Positions 23,953 through 32,441 of a DNA stretch of 49,742 nt are shown here, piece after piece. The position numbers and the translations under genes are program-made. Positions within the stretch are counted from its first letter, which is position 1; every line of letters begins with the position of its first letter. The stretch lies in NCBI GenBank assembly GCA_020431405.1, contig JAGQIK010000298.1:1-49742 (forward strand), read 5' to 3'. Under the pieces are notes generated by a model, which had not been told where the DNA came from, searched no databases, and saw nothing but the letters and a program-made list of their open reading frames with translations. The stretch is from Myxococcales bacterium. Lineage in GTDB: Bacteria > Myxococcota_A > Polyangia > GCA-2747355.

Positions 23953-25344
23953 ATGTACTCGGCGCCGGACCGCTGGATCGGACAGCTGCTCGACGGCAGG
24001 TATCGCATCGAGCGCGTGATCGAGCGCGGCGGAATGGGCACCGTCTATCTGGCGCAGGCCGAGCGCATCCAGCGCGAGGTCGCCGTCAAGATCGTCAGCG
24101 CGCGGCCGCAAGCGGGACAAAACGATCTGCGCCGTCTCGCGCGCGAGGCGCGCGCGGTCAACCTCATCGGCCACCCCAACATCGTCGACGTGATCGACTT
24201 CGGCTGGATCGACGAGCGCGCGGCTTTCCTGGTGATGGAGTTGCTCGTCGGCGAGTCTCTCGACGCGCGCCTGGCCACGGTGCGGCGGCTGCCGCTCGAG
24301 CACACCTGCACGATCCTGACGCAGGTCGCCTACGCGCTCGAAGCGGCGCACCAGCGCGGCGTCGTGCACCGCGACGTCAAGCCAGGCAACGTCTTTCTGG
24401 TGCAGACCAAGGTGCGCGCCGACGTGGTCAAGGTGCTCGACTTCGGTGTCGCCTCGTTGCGCGAGGTCGACGGGCGCTCGAGCGATCTCGATCTCGCAGA
24501 CGACAAGATCATCGGCACGCCCGCCTACCTCGCGCCGGAGCAAGCGCGCGGTAAGTCGACGGTGGACCAGCGCGCCGATGTCTTCGCGCTCGGCATCACG
24601 ATGTACACCATGCTCTGCGGCGAGCCGCCCTTCGTCGCCGAGACGCCCATCGACACGTTGCTGCGCATCCTCAACGACGAGCACGTCCCGCCCAGCCAGC
24701 GAACCGAGCTCGAGTTGCCACGAGAGGTCGACGCGCTGATCGACGAGGCGCTGCGCAAAGAGCCCGCCGAGCGGCTGCCCACGGCGAGCGAGTTTCGTCG
24801 CCGTCTGGTGGGGCTGCGCCAGCTGCTCGATCACCCCACGCGGCGCCGCGAAGAGCGCATCGAGCTGCCTGTGCGCCGACAGTTCGGCGCGTGGGTCACC
24901 AACCAGCGCGGTCGCGCGGTGGTCGAGCTGTCCGGCGTCATCGACGAGCGCGCGGATCTGCAGGCGCTCGACATGCGCATCGGCGGTGAGATCCTGCACC
25001 TCAAGCTCGGACGCGTCACGCGCATCAACTCGCAGGGCTACCAGCGCTGGGTCAGCTGGCTGCGGCGCGTGCGCGAGTCCGGGCGGCAAGTGGTCTGCCA
25101 CGAGTGCTCGCCGGTGGTGGTGCGTCAGGCGAGCATGGCGTCGGGTTTCATCGAGCCGAACGAGATCGCCACCATCTACGCGCCCTACTTCTGCGAGAAC
25201 TGCGACATCGAGCATTTGGCGCTGCTGTCGTCGGACGCGATCCGCCGCGGCGAGTTCGAGGGGCCGATGTGCACGAGCTGCAACACCAACATGCAGTTCG
25301 ACGAGGTGGCTCAGACGTACTTCTTGTGCGTCTTCGGCTCGTGA
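23953..25344 (+). CDS. Ser/Thr kinase with C-terminal STAS-like and zinc-ribbon domains
   Basis: This 463-residue cytosolic Hanks-type kinase has ERGGMG at 24-29, AVKIV, HRDVKPGN (139-146), DFGVA (163-167) and GTPAYLAPE; the fold ends near residue 285. No transmembrane segment was seen. The C-terminal region of about 145 residues is a STAS-like domain with VELSGVID (about 322), RINSQGYQRW (357-366) and VRQASM. It is followed by a zinc ribbon with CENC (414/417) and CTSC (440/443) and the ending FDEVAQTYF. This whole C-terminal module is homologous to the end of the protein at 1729-4059. The ATG is 3 bases after the PilZ gene, and its stop overlaps the GTG of the next gene (GTGA). A role in relaying PilZ or membrane signals is plausible. 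Confidence 0.9.
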   Translation: MYSAPDRWIGQLLDGRYRIERVIERGGMGTVYLAQAERIQREVAVKIVSARPQAGQNDLRRLAREARAVNLIGHPNIVDVIDFGWIDERAAFLVMELLVGESLDARLATVRRLPLEHTCTILTQVAYALEAAHQRGVVHRDVKPGNVFLVQTKVRADVVKVLDFGVASLREVDGRSSDLDLADDKIIGTPAYLAPEQARGKSTVDQRADVFALGITMYTMLCGEPPFVAETPIDTLLRILNDEHVPPSQRTELELPREVDALIDEALRKEPAERLPTASEFRRRLVGLRQLLDHPTRRREERIELPVRRQFGAWVTNQRGRAVVELSGVIDERADLQALDMRIGGEILHLKLGRVTRINSQGYQRWVSWLRRVRESGRQVVCHECSPVVVRQASMASGFIEPNEIATIYAPYFCENCDIEHLALLSSDAIRRGEFEGPMCTSCNTNMQFDEVAQTYFLCVFGS

Positions 25345-27323
25345 GCGCGCCTCGGCGCGCGCTGGCGCTGCTGGCGTTGCTCGTCGTCGCGGCGGCGTGG
25401 GCGCTGACGGCGGCTGCCGGTCCGCAGCCCGGCGCGCCCGACGCCGATGTTCGAGCCACCGCCCGCTTTCTCGACGACCCGCGCGCGAGCTGGCCGCTGA
25501 TCGTCCCCGGGGTCGAGAGCCGCTACCTGTCGAGCTTCGACCGCAGCGGCGGCAACGCCGACGGCTTCGCCGGCAGCTTCTCGACGCGCTATCGCAGCGA
25601 GCGCGGAGAGTACGTCATCGTCGACGTGCTCGGCCCCGGCGTGCTGCGCTCGCTGTGGTTCACCGGACCCGACGAGGGCGGCGCGGGGCTCGACCTCGGC
25701 AAGCTGCGCTTTCGCTTCGACGGCGAGCCCGAGCCGCGCTTCGAGGCGACGGTCAAGCAGCTGTTCGGCGGCCGGCGCGCGCCGTTTCGCAAGCCGCTGG
25801 TGGCCAACAACAAGGTCAGCACCGGCGGCTTTGCCAGCTGGGTGCCGCTCTCATTTCGCCAGCGCTTGATCGTCACCACCGCCAAGAAGCCGTCGTTCTA
25901 CATCGCGCAGTACGACACGTTGCCGCGCGCGGCGGGTCTCGCGAGCACGCGCCGAGACGGCCGCGACGCCGCCATCAAGGCCGCGCGCCGCACGTTCACG
26001 CGCGCGCTGCGCGCGGGCGGGCTCGACGCGGGCAAGCGCCTGGTCAAGGTGCCGCTTTCCACCAGCCGCGAAGGTGCAGGCACCATCGAGCTGATCGAGC
26101 TCACCACGCGAAAGCGGCTCGACCTCGCCACGCTGCGAAGCGCGCGCGTGCGCATCTACTGGGACGGCGAAAAGCGCGCCAGCGTCGACGCGCCGCTCGG
26201 CATGTTTTTCGGCCTCGGGCGCGGTGTGGCCAAGCTGCGCGCCATCGCGTTCTCGTGCGATGGCAGGCGGCGCTTTCGCAACCGCTTTCCCATGCCGTAT
26301 TGGCGCGGCTTTCGTCTCGAGGTCAGCGGGGTGCCCGCGGCAGCCAAGGCGCAGCTGCGTATCGCCGTCGGCACGCAGCGCTTCGAGCGCGGGCGCGCCG
26401 GCTACTTTCACACCCACCACCAGCCGCTGCGTCTGACCCAGCGCGGGCGCGACTTCGTGTGGCTCGCGCGCCGCGGCGCCGGCAAGCTGGTCGGCACCGT
26501 GCTGGCCATCGAGCCGACAGACCCCGACAACAAGCGCTGGTGGGAGGGGGACCTGCGCTCGTACGTCGACGGACGGCGCACGCCTGGGCTTCACGGCACC
26601 GGGCTCGAAGACGATCACCTCGGCGGCTGGTCGAACACGTTCTTTTCGCGCCCCTTCACGCTGCCGATGCACGGAGAGCCCACGTCGAAGCTGATCGAGC
26701 GCAAGGGGCGCCAGCACAACGCCAAGATCTCGCTCTATCGGCTCTGGCCGGGCATCACGTTCCTCTCGGAGATTCAGCACAGCGTCGAGCACGGCGACCG
26801 CAACCGCGTCAACGCGCGCTATGGCGGCCTGGCCTTCTTCTACGCGCTGCGCGGCGGGCCGCTGCTCGTCGAGACCGACAAGCTCGATCTCGCCGACGCC
26901 AAGTCGCGCGCGGCGCACGCCTTCAAGTCCGCGGGGCTGACCGTCAGCCGCAACGTCTACAGCGCGTTCGAGGGTCGCGCCTACATGACGCCGCTGACGG
27001 CGGTGGCGCTGCACCATAGCGGGGCGCTGCGTTTCAAGCTGCGCGCGCGCGCCGACAACCGCGGCTGTTTTCTGCGGCGCCTCTACGATCAGCGGCTGGG
27101 GCGCCAGCGCGCCGCCGTGAAGGTGGACGGCAAGGACGCCGGCGAGATCTACGCCGTCGAAGGCAACAGCTGGCGGCGCTGGGCCGAGCGCGACTTCTGG
27201 CTGCGCGCCGAGCTGACGGCAGGCAAGAAGGAGCTCGAGCTCACGATCACGCCCGCGGCCAAGTCGCCGCCCTTCAACGCCGTGCAGTACCGACTGCTCT
27301 GCGTGCGAGGGACGACATCGTGA
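25341..27323 (+). CDS. Exported GH172-like (DUF2961) glycoside hydrolase
   Basis: This 660-residue protein has a signal peptide (LALLALLVVAAAWALTAAA). The next 400 residues match the DUF2961/GH172 family, whose studied members act on alpha-fructofuranosides and arabinofuranosides. Features visible are SRYLSSFDRSGGNADGF, GPGVLRSLWFTGPDE, then beta-rich blocks such as TGLEDDHLGGWSNTFFSRPF and GLAFFYALRGGP. It is longer than the usual single-domain member, with an added beta-rich C-terminal region. The GTG start at 25341 overlaps the kinase stop (GTGA), and its own stop overlaps the next gene in the same way. Substrate and catalytic residues are not assigned; a periplasmic or surface furanosidase is the best guess. 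Confidence 0.8.
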   Translation: MSAPRRALALLALLVVAAAWALTAAAGPQPGAPDADVRATARFLDDPRASWPLIVPGVESRYLSSFDRSGGNADGFAGSFSTRYRSERGEYVIVDVLGPGVLRSLWFTGPDEGGAGLDLGKLRFRFDGEPEPRFEATVKQLFGGRRAPFRKPLVANNKVSTGGFASWVPLSFRQRLIVTTAKKPSFYIAQYDTLPRAAGLASTRRDGRDAAIKAARRTFTRALRAGGLDAGKRLVKVPLSTSREGAGTIELIELTTRKRLDLATLRSARVRIYWDGEKRASVDAPLGMFFGLGRGVAKLRAIAFSCDGRRRFRNRFPMPYWRGFRLEVSGVPAAAKAQLRIAVGTQRFERGRAGYFHTHHQPLRLTQRGRDFVWLARRGAGKLVGTVLAIEPTDPDNKRWWEGDLRSYVDGRRTPGLHGTGLEDDHLGGWSNTFFSRPFTLPMHGEPTSKLIERKGRQHNAKISLYRLWPGITFLSEIQHSVEHGDRNRVNARYGGLAFFYALRGGPLLVETDKLDLADAKSRAAHAFKSAGLTVSRNVYSAFEGRAYMTPLTAVALHHSGALRFKLRARADNRGCFLRRLYDQRLGRQRAAVKVDGKDAGEIYAVEGNSWRRWAERDFWLRAELTAGKKELELTITPAAKSPPFNAVQYRLLCVRGTTS

Positions 27324-28279
27324 GCGTCGCGAGCGCGCGCCGTGTCAGCGAGCTGATCGGAAACACGCCGCTGGTGCGCCTCGAGCGCCTCGACGCGGGC
27401 GCGCGCCAGCCAGTGCTGGCCAAGTGCGAGCACCTCAATCCAGGCGGCAGCATCAAGGACCGCATCGCGCTGGCGATCATCGCCGACGCCGAGCAGCGCG
27501 GCCTGCTCGCGCCGGGCGCGACCATCGTCGAGGCTACCGCCGGCAACACCGGCGTGGGGCTCGCGCTGGTCGGCGCCGAGCGCGGCTACAACGTCGCCTG
27601 CGTGATGCCGAACAAGATGAGCGTCGACAAACGGCGCGCGCTGGCGGCACAAGGTGCGCAGGTGATCATCACGCCCGACGTCTCGTTCGGCGACCCGCAG
27701 CACTTTCAAGCCGTCGCCGCGCGGCTGGCCGACGAGCGCGGGTGGTTTTTGGCCGATCAGTTTCGCAACCCGGCCAACGTCGAGGTGCACGCGCGCGAGA
27801 CGGCGCGCGAGATCCTCGAGCAGACCGGCGGGCGCGTGGGCGCCTTCGTTGTCGGTGCGGGCACGGGCGGAACGATCAGCGGCGTGGGGCGCGCGCTCAA
27901 GGCGCACGACGCCCGCGTGCGCGTGGTGCTGGCCGATCCCGCGCAGTCGGCCCTCGCCGCGTGGGTCGAGCACGGCGAGCTCGGCGAGGCGGGCAGCTAC
28001 AAGGTCGAGGGCATCGGCGGCAGCGTGGTGCCCGAGAACCTGCACGGCGATGTCATCGACGAGGCGCTGCGCGTCAGCGACGAAGACAGCTTCGCCACGG
28101 CGGCGCGGCTGTGGCGCGAGCAGGGGCTGCTGGTCGGCGGATCGGCGGGCACCAACGTCGCCGCCGCGCTGCGCGTGGCCGCGCGCGATGATATCGACGG
28201 CGCGGTGGTCACCGTGCTGCCCGACGGTTGGGATCGCTATCGCAGCACCGAGTGGATGCAGCGGCTCGCCGATGGATAG
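27320..28279 (+). CDS. Cysteine synthase / cystathionine beta-synthase family PLP enzyme
   Basis: This 319-residue fold-type II PLP enzyme is a cysteine synthase or cystathionine beta-synthase, making cysteine or cystathionine from activated serine in the cytoplasm. The PLP lysine sits in LNPGGSIKDR (Lys46). EATAGNTGVGLA, GAGTGGTISGVG and GSAGTNVAAAL match the phosphate- and substrate-binding loops. A DQFRNPANVEVHARETAREI stretch resembles both subfamilies, and the donor is undecided. The GTG start at 27320 overlaps the GH172 stop by 4 bp; the stop overlaps the following membrane gene by 8 bp. It is an odd member of this surface/signalling operon. Confidence 0.93.
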   Translation: MSVASARRVSELIGNTPLVRLERLDAGARQPVLAKCEHLNPGGSIKDRIALAIIADAEQRGLLAPGATIVEATAGNTGVGLALVGAERGYNVACVMPNKMSVDKRRALAAQGAQVIITPDVSFGDPQHFQAVAARLADERGWFLADQFRNPANVEVHARETAREILEQTGGRVGAFVVGAGTGGTISGVGRALKAHDARVRVVLADPAQSALAAWVEHGELGEAGSYKVEGIGGSVVPENLHGDVIDEALRVSDEDSFATAARLWREQGLLVGGSAGTNVAAALRVAARDDIDGAVVTVLPDGWDRYRSTEWMQRLADG

Positions 28280-29237
28280 ACGGCGCGCGAGATCTTGGGC
28301 CGCGCCGCTGTGGCACCCGCTGCCGCTCGCGGCCACCTTGCTGCTGGCGCTCAACGATCAGGTCTTCAAGGGCGCCGAGCTCTTGCCGCAGGCGCTGGTT
28401 GGCAAGCTCAGCGACGTCTGCGGGCTGTTTGTTTTTCCGGCGCTGATCGTCGCCTGCGTGCAGCTCGCGTGGCGCCTCGTTTCGCCGCGCGCGGCGCCGC
28501 TGCAGCGCGAGGCGCGGCGATGGCGGCTCGACGCGGTAGCCCTGCTGCTCACCGCGCTCGGCTTCGCGGCGGCCAACCTGTCGCCGTCGTTCAACGCGCT
28601 GCTCGCGCGCGTGTGGATCGACAAGCTGATGGACCCGAGCGATCTGTGGGCGCTCTTCGCGCTGCTGCCCAGCGCGTGGTGGCTGCGCCGCTGCCGCACG
28701 GCGTCGACGGCGCCGGCGACGCTGCCGTGGGGCCGCTGGCTCGCGCTCGCGGCGGTGCTCTTGGCCTGCGCGGCCACCCAGCCGCCGCGCCATCCGCGCG
28801 CCTATGCGGTCTGGCAGCTGCCCGAAAAGCACAGCGCGCGCGTCGGCGCCGCCACCGTGCAGGCGTGGGTCAGCAAGTCGGGCAAGGGCGGATGCGGCGT
28901 CACGCTGCGCGTCGAATCGCCGCGCCCGCTGAAGCTTGTCGACGCCGCGCTGTCGGTGCAGGGCGGACCGCGCGTGCGGGCCGATGGCACGCTGCCGCGG
29001 CTCGTCGCGCAGGGCGGCGCCGCGGTCGAGCACGCTTACGTGGCCTTCGTCTTCGACAACGAGGCCGCCTGGAACGCCGGGCTGCGCCGCGGAGCGCTCG
29101 AGCTCGAGCTCGAGATCGACGGGCAGCGCCAGCGCCTTCGTATCGCGGCCGAGCACGTGCGCCCCGCCAACCACCGGCGCGTGCCGCGCCGCGGCGACCC
29201 CGGCATCCAGCCGCGCGACCTCCGAGGCAGGCGATGA
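28272..29237 (+). CDS. Multi-pass membrane protein of unknown function
   Basis: This 321-residue protein has four or so hydrophobic helices in the first half (HPLPLAATLLLALND, LFVFPALIVACVQLAW, LDAVALLLTALGFAAAN, WGRWLALAAVLLACAAT). An extracytoplasmic beta-rich C-terminal half has no identified domain. The GKLSDVCGLFVFP segment looks like a conserved motif of hypothetical membrane proteins in Myxococcota; the function is not known. The ATG at 28272 overlaps cysM by 8 bp, and its stop overlaps the next gene by 4 bp, so it is translationally coupled within the operon. Confidence 0.75.
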   Translation: MDRRRARSWAAPLWHPLPLAATLLLALNDQVFKGAELLPQALVGKLSDVCGLFVFPALIVACVQLAWRLVSPRAAPLQREARRWRLDAVALLLTALGFAAANLSPSFNALLARVWIDKLMDPSDLWALFALLPSAWWLRRCRTASTAPATLPWGRWLALAAVLLACAATQPPRHPRAYAVWQLPEKHSARVGAATVQAWVSKSGKGGCGVTLRVESPRPLKLVDAALSVQGGPRVRADGTLPRLVAQGGAAVEHAYVAFVFDNEAAWNAGLRRGALELELEIDGQRQRLRIAAEHVRPANHRRVPRRGDPGIQPRDLRGRR

Positions 29238-29833
29238 GAGCGCTGGCGCTCGCGCTGCTGCCGCTTTGCGTGCTCGCCGCCGCCAGCGGCTGTCGGCCGT
29301 TTCACCTGCAGCGCAACGCGCCCGGGCGCGTCGACGTGCGCACGCCGCCGCGCGCGATCAAAAAGCGCGGCGTGGAGGTGCCAGACGATCCGGGCGAAAA
29401 CTGGTTCACGCTCTCGGGTGGCGGCTTTGTCGGCGGCGGCGGGCGCTGGGGCGGTGGCCGCGGTGGTCGCGGCGTCTACGGCGTCGGCCTCGAGCTGACG
29501 GCGCAGATCGGTCGCCGCAAGCGCAGCCACAACGCCGACGACTTCCTGCTGTTCTTTCCCTTCGAGGCCATCGGGCTCAACGTCGGCTGGACGCTCGCCG
29601 AGCCCGAAGGCGGCGGCATAGGCGCCGGCTATGTCGAGCTGCAGGTCTTCTATCTGCTCGGCGGTCTCGCCGCGGGCTACGCCTTCGACCCCGGCGACGG
29701 CGTGCACGGCCCGCAGTTCACCGCCTACTTCGGGCCGATCTACGTGCGCGTGGTGCACCTGTTCGATCGCGGCACGGACCTGCAGGCAGGGCTCTTCGTC
29801 AAATGGCCGCTCAGCTGGGTCTGGAGCCGTTAG
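29234..29833 (+). CDS. Gly-rich lipoprotein, possible outer-membrane beta-structure
   Basis: This 199-residue protein has a signal peptide and lipobox (LCVLAAASGC). After a Lys/Pro-rich segment it has a Gly-rich stretch (GGGFVGGGGRWGGGRGGRG). Strand-like aromatic sequences follow, such as VGLELTAQIG, FPFEAIGLNVGWTL, VELQVFYLLGGLAAGYAF and VRVVHLF. The alternation of aliphatic residues suggests a small beta-barrel or lipocalin-like fold, but no family is recognised. The ATG overlaps the previous stop (ATGA), making it the last overlapping gene of the operon that starts at 22879. Confidence 0.75.
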   Translation: MRALALALLPLCVLAAASGCRPFHLQRNAPGRVDVRTPPRAIKKRGVEVPDDPGENWFTLSGGGFVGGGGRWGGGRGGRGVYGVGLELTAQIGRRKRSHNADDFLLFFPFEAIGLNVGWTLAEPEGGGIGAGYVELQVFYLLGGLAAGYAFDPGDGVHGPQFTAYFGPIYVRVVHLFDRGTDLQAGLFVKWPLSWVWSR

Positions 29834-29874
29834 CGCGAGGGCGCCCGAACGCGCACGTGCTAGCATCGCGCGCG

Positions 29875-30213
29875 ATGACCGATGTGCCTCGCTTCGTGCG
29901 TCGCGATCTCTTCGGAGGCCGCGGCGAAGTCGCCATCAGCGACCTGCTCGGCGCTGACGCCGCGCCGCCATTTACCGCCGTGCTCGACTGCGAGCTCGAG
30001 GCGGGTGGGCGTGTGGGCGTGCACTTGCAGGAACACTACCCGGAGATCGTCGTCTGCACGGGCGGCGCGGGCTGGGTCGAGCTCGATGGCGCGCGCCACG
30101 CCTTCGCGCCGGGGCAGATGATCTATCTGCCGCTGGGCAGCACGTTGGCGCTCGAGTGTGCCGAGGGCGCGCCGCTGCGTTACCTGATCATCAAGGCCGC
30201 GCTCAAAGCTTGA
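29875..30213 (+). CDS. Small cupin-domain protein
   Basis: This 112-residue single-domain protein of the cupin fold shows HLQEHYPEIVVCTGGAGWVELDG (the first cupin motif, with likely metal-binding His and Glu), then HAFAPGQMIYLPLGSTLALE (second motif with the conserved G-x-x-x-x-x-P). Cupins of this size are often regulators or sugar-metabolism accessories; the substrate is unknown. The ATG at 29875 is the only start in the frame near the fold; it lies 42 bp past the previous gene. Its 3' end overlaps the convergent protease gene by 11 bp. Confidence 0.83.
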   Translation: MTDVPRFVRRDLFGGRGEVAISDLLGADAAPPFTAVLDCELEAGGRVGVHLQEHYPEIVVCTGGAGWVELDGARHAFAPGQMIYLPLGSTLALECAEGAPLRYLIIKAALKA

Positions 30214-31024
30214 TGCCCTGCAGCACGTCGCGCAGCTTGCCGATGGTCGTGTGGTGGTCGGCCATCGGTGCGTAGTAGGTGTTCTCCATGTCTCTGCAGC
30301 GCGCGTGGTCATCGCTGCCCTGACCGTCGCCGGTGGACAGCGCGCCGAAGATCGCCCACTGGTAGCGCCCGTTGACGCGGGTGTAGGCCACCACGGGGCC
30401 GCCGCTGTCGCCCGGGCAGGCCACCGTCGAGCGCGCGGGTGGCGGCGTGTAGCCGGGCGGCCAGGGGCCGTACTCCTGCGTGCTGTCCGCGCGGTACTCG
30501 TCGAACGTGGCGCCGCTCGAGTTGACCAGCTCGCGGCCGGTGTAGCGCACGTAGCCGCCGCGCTGGCGCGTCGCGGCGGCGGCGTCACCGTTGGACCCGT
30601 AGCCGAGGATGAAGTGCTTGGTGTTGACGCGCGGGCGCACAGTGGCGAGCGGCAGCGGCTTGCCGCTGGCAACGTCCGCTTCGAGCTTGAGCACGGCCCA
30701 GTCGCTGGCGCGGCTGCCGTAGCCCGCCACGACCTTGTAGGGGCGCGACATGCCGGGCGCTTGGAACGTCACCGTCGTGCCGCGGCAGTGATAGGCCGTC
30801 AGCACCACCGACGGCGCGATCAGCGTGCCGGTGCAGATGCCGTTGGTGTCGACGCGTAGCAGGCCGACCATGTTGAACGCCGTGTCGAGCCCTTGCCGAA
30901 CGAACGGCTCGCGCTCGGTCTCGTCCTCCGGCGCGCGCTGCTCGCCGATGACGCCTTCGCCGCATGCTGTGATGAAGAGCAGCGCGGCGACGAGTAGAAG
31001 CAGGACCATGAGCTTGGCCTTCAT
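30203..31024 (-). CDS. Trypsin-like serine protease lipoprotein
   Basis: This 273-residue secreted lipoprotein has a signal and lipobox (LLFITACGEG, Cys21). The chymotrypsin-fold catalytic triad is visible: His79 in VVLTAYHC, Asp108 in SDWAVLKL, and Ser207 in CPGDSGGPVV. The usual TAAHC sequence is TAYHC here. CTGTLIAPS before the His and GYGSNG later fit the S1 family. No propeptide junction was identified, so activation is unknown; it may act in predation or envelope turnover. The ATG is preceded by AGGGAG at good spacing. It faces the cupin gene with an 11-bp overlap. Confidence 0.9.
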   Translation of the reverse strand: MKAKLMVLLLLVAALLFITACGEGVIGEQRAPEDETEREPFVRQGLDTAFNMVGLLRVDTNGICTGTLIAPSVVLTAYHCRGTTVTFQAPGMSRPYKVVAGYGSRASDWAVLKLEADVASGKPLPLATVRPRVNTKHFILGYGSNGDAAAATRQRGGYVRYTGRELVNSSGATFDEYRADSTQEYGPWPPGYTPPPARSTVACPGDSGGPVVAYTRVNGRYQWAIFGALSTGDGQGSDDHARCRDMENTYYAPMADHHTTIGKLRDVLQGIKL

Positions 31025-31030
31025 AAGACA

Positions 31031-31060
31031 CTCCCTGGGCTGGTGATGCTTGCTAGGGAG
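31031..31060 (-). promoter_or_regulatory. Inverted repeat covering the protease ribosome site
   Basis: In the transcript direction CTCCCT (31060-31055) is followed by an 18-nt loop and then AGGGAG (31036-31031), which is also the ribosome-binding site 7 bp before the ATG. A 6-bp stem could hide the ribosome site, giving a possible translation switch. Six GC-rich pairs may be a chance occurrence, so confidence is low. Confidence 0.3.
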
Positions 31061-31102
31061 ATGCAGCCGCGCGCGCCGCGTGCGCTAAAAAAGTACCACC
31101 AC

Positions 31103-32341
31103 CTATAGTGAGTGGCAGACGTAGCGCAGGTCGGTGTTTTCGCGCCACAGCACGTGCAGCCTGCCGGCGTTGGCGATGGCGCGCACCCGTGCGCCCGCGG
31201 TGATGGTGCTCGCGACGAGCTTGGTCGACGACCAGGTCATCCCACCATCGATGCTGCGCGCGATGCGCAGCTCGTTGCTGCCGCGGTCGCCGTAGACGAT
31301 GACGGTCGATCGGGTGAGCTGATCGTAGGTCACGGCCAGCATCGAGGAGGTCACCTGCGTGCCGGCAGCGACGGGGCTGTAGCTCGGCAGGTTGGCGCCT
31401 GTCACGTCGTAGCGCGCGTGGGCCAGCTGCGAGGTGGAGACATCGACATGCGCCAGGTGCGCGATGGTGCTCGCGGGCTGGAAGGCGACGGCGTCGAGGT
31501 TGCCGTAGGCGCGGTTGAGCTTGGCTGCGGTGTCGTTGGTGCAGTGCGAGGCGAGCGGTTTTATCAGCAGCCACGCCTGCGCGGCGGTGTCGCGCACCTC
31601 GAGCAGGTCAGTGCCTTGCGCCACGGCGAAGAGCCGCAGCGATTGCTGCACCGGCGCGGGCGCGCAGATGAACGGCACCGAGCTCTTGGCCTCCAGCGAG
31701 AAGCGCTGGATCGCCGACTCGAAGAGGCTGCGCCCCGAGACGGCGCCGTAGACCGTGCCCGTCGTGGTGTCGGTCGTCAGCGAGACCGAGTCGGTGCGAA
31801 TGAGCTGGTCGTCGAGCGTGTCCACCACCGACCAGGCGGCGGAGGTCGCGTCGCGTACGCGATAGACCGGCCCGGAGCTCGCCGCCCCATATAGAAGGTG
31901 CAGGCGGTCGGTGCCATCGACGATGCCAGCCAGGCGCGTGAGGGTCAGCGAGAGCCCGATATCGGCCGTGTTCCAGCTCGAGGAGGTGCCCACGCCGTGG
32001 TAGATGCCGGAGGCGATCAGCAGATCGCTGAGGTAGACGACGTGCGGCTGGCCGAGGGAGTCGAGAGACAGATCGAAGCTCTCCTCGTTGAGCGATTGCC
32101 GGAAGATCTCGGCCGGCGCGCAAGGGCCTCGCGGCAGCTGCGCGTCGAGTGGGCCGTCGGGGGTGGGCGGACCGTCGGGAATGTCCGGCCCGTCGGGGCG
32201 GGTTGCATCGCCCGCGTCGTCTGCGCCGGCGTCGTACAGCGGCGAGCCGCCCGGTGCAGCGTCACCGCCGAAGTAGGTCGCGACACTCTGGCAGCCGACG
32301 AGGGCGGCGCACAGAGCGAGCGTGGCGAGCGCGCGCAGCAT
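31103..32341 (-). CDS. Surface lipoprotein, likely beta-propeller, unknown function
   Basis: This 412-residue protein starts at ATG 32341, with signal peptide and lipobox AALVGC. A Gly/Asp/Pro-rich linker (about residues 25-75) follows. The body has repeated strand motifs typical of propeller or sialidase-like repeats: QPHVVYLSDLL, TDRLHLLYGAAS, STVIVYGDRG and RSIDGGMTWSSTK, the last resembling an Asp-box (S-x-D-x-G-x-x-W). One Asp-box alone does not define an enzyme. It is transcribed away from the TolC gene across a 100-bp gap and 78 bp upstream of the protease gene on the same strand. Confidence 0.75.
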   Translation of the reverse strand: MLRALATLALCAALVGCQSVATYFGGDAAPGGSPLYDAGADDAGDATRPDGPDIPDGPPTPDGPLDAQLPRGPCAPAEIFRQSLNEESFDLSLDSLGQPHVVYLSDLLIASGIYHGVGTSSSWNTADIGLSLTLTRLAGIVDGTDRLHLLYGAASSGPVYRVRDATSAAWSVVDTLDDQLIRTDSVSLTTDTTTGTVYGAVSGRSLFESAIQRFSLEAKSSVPFICAPAPVQQSLRLFAVAQGTDLLEVRDTAAQAWLLIKPLASHCTNDTAAKLNRAYGNLDAVAFQPASTIAHLAHVDVSTSQLAHARYDVTGANLPSYSPVAAGTQVTSSMLAVTYDQLTRSTVIVYGDRGSNELRIARSIDGGMTWSSTKLVASTITAGARVRAIANAGRLHVLWRENTDLRYVCHSL

Positions 32342-32441
32342 GGCTTGAAGGATAGCCGCCCCAACGTGGGATGAAAGCCGACACCTGACGCGTAGGTATG
32401 GGTCCCTTGACACGCAGAGGTCCTCGCAAGATGAATACCCG

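Noticed and set aside
32407-32435. TTGACA promoter-like sequence before the TolC gene
   Set aside because: The -35 match is exact, but the -10 candidate GATGAA matches poorly and sits only 6 bp from the start codon.
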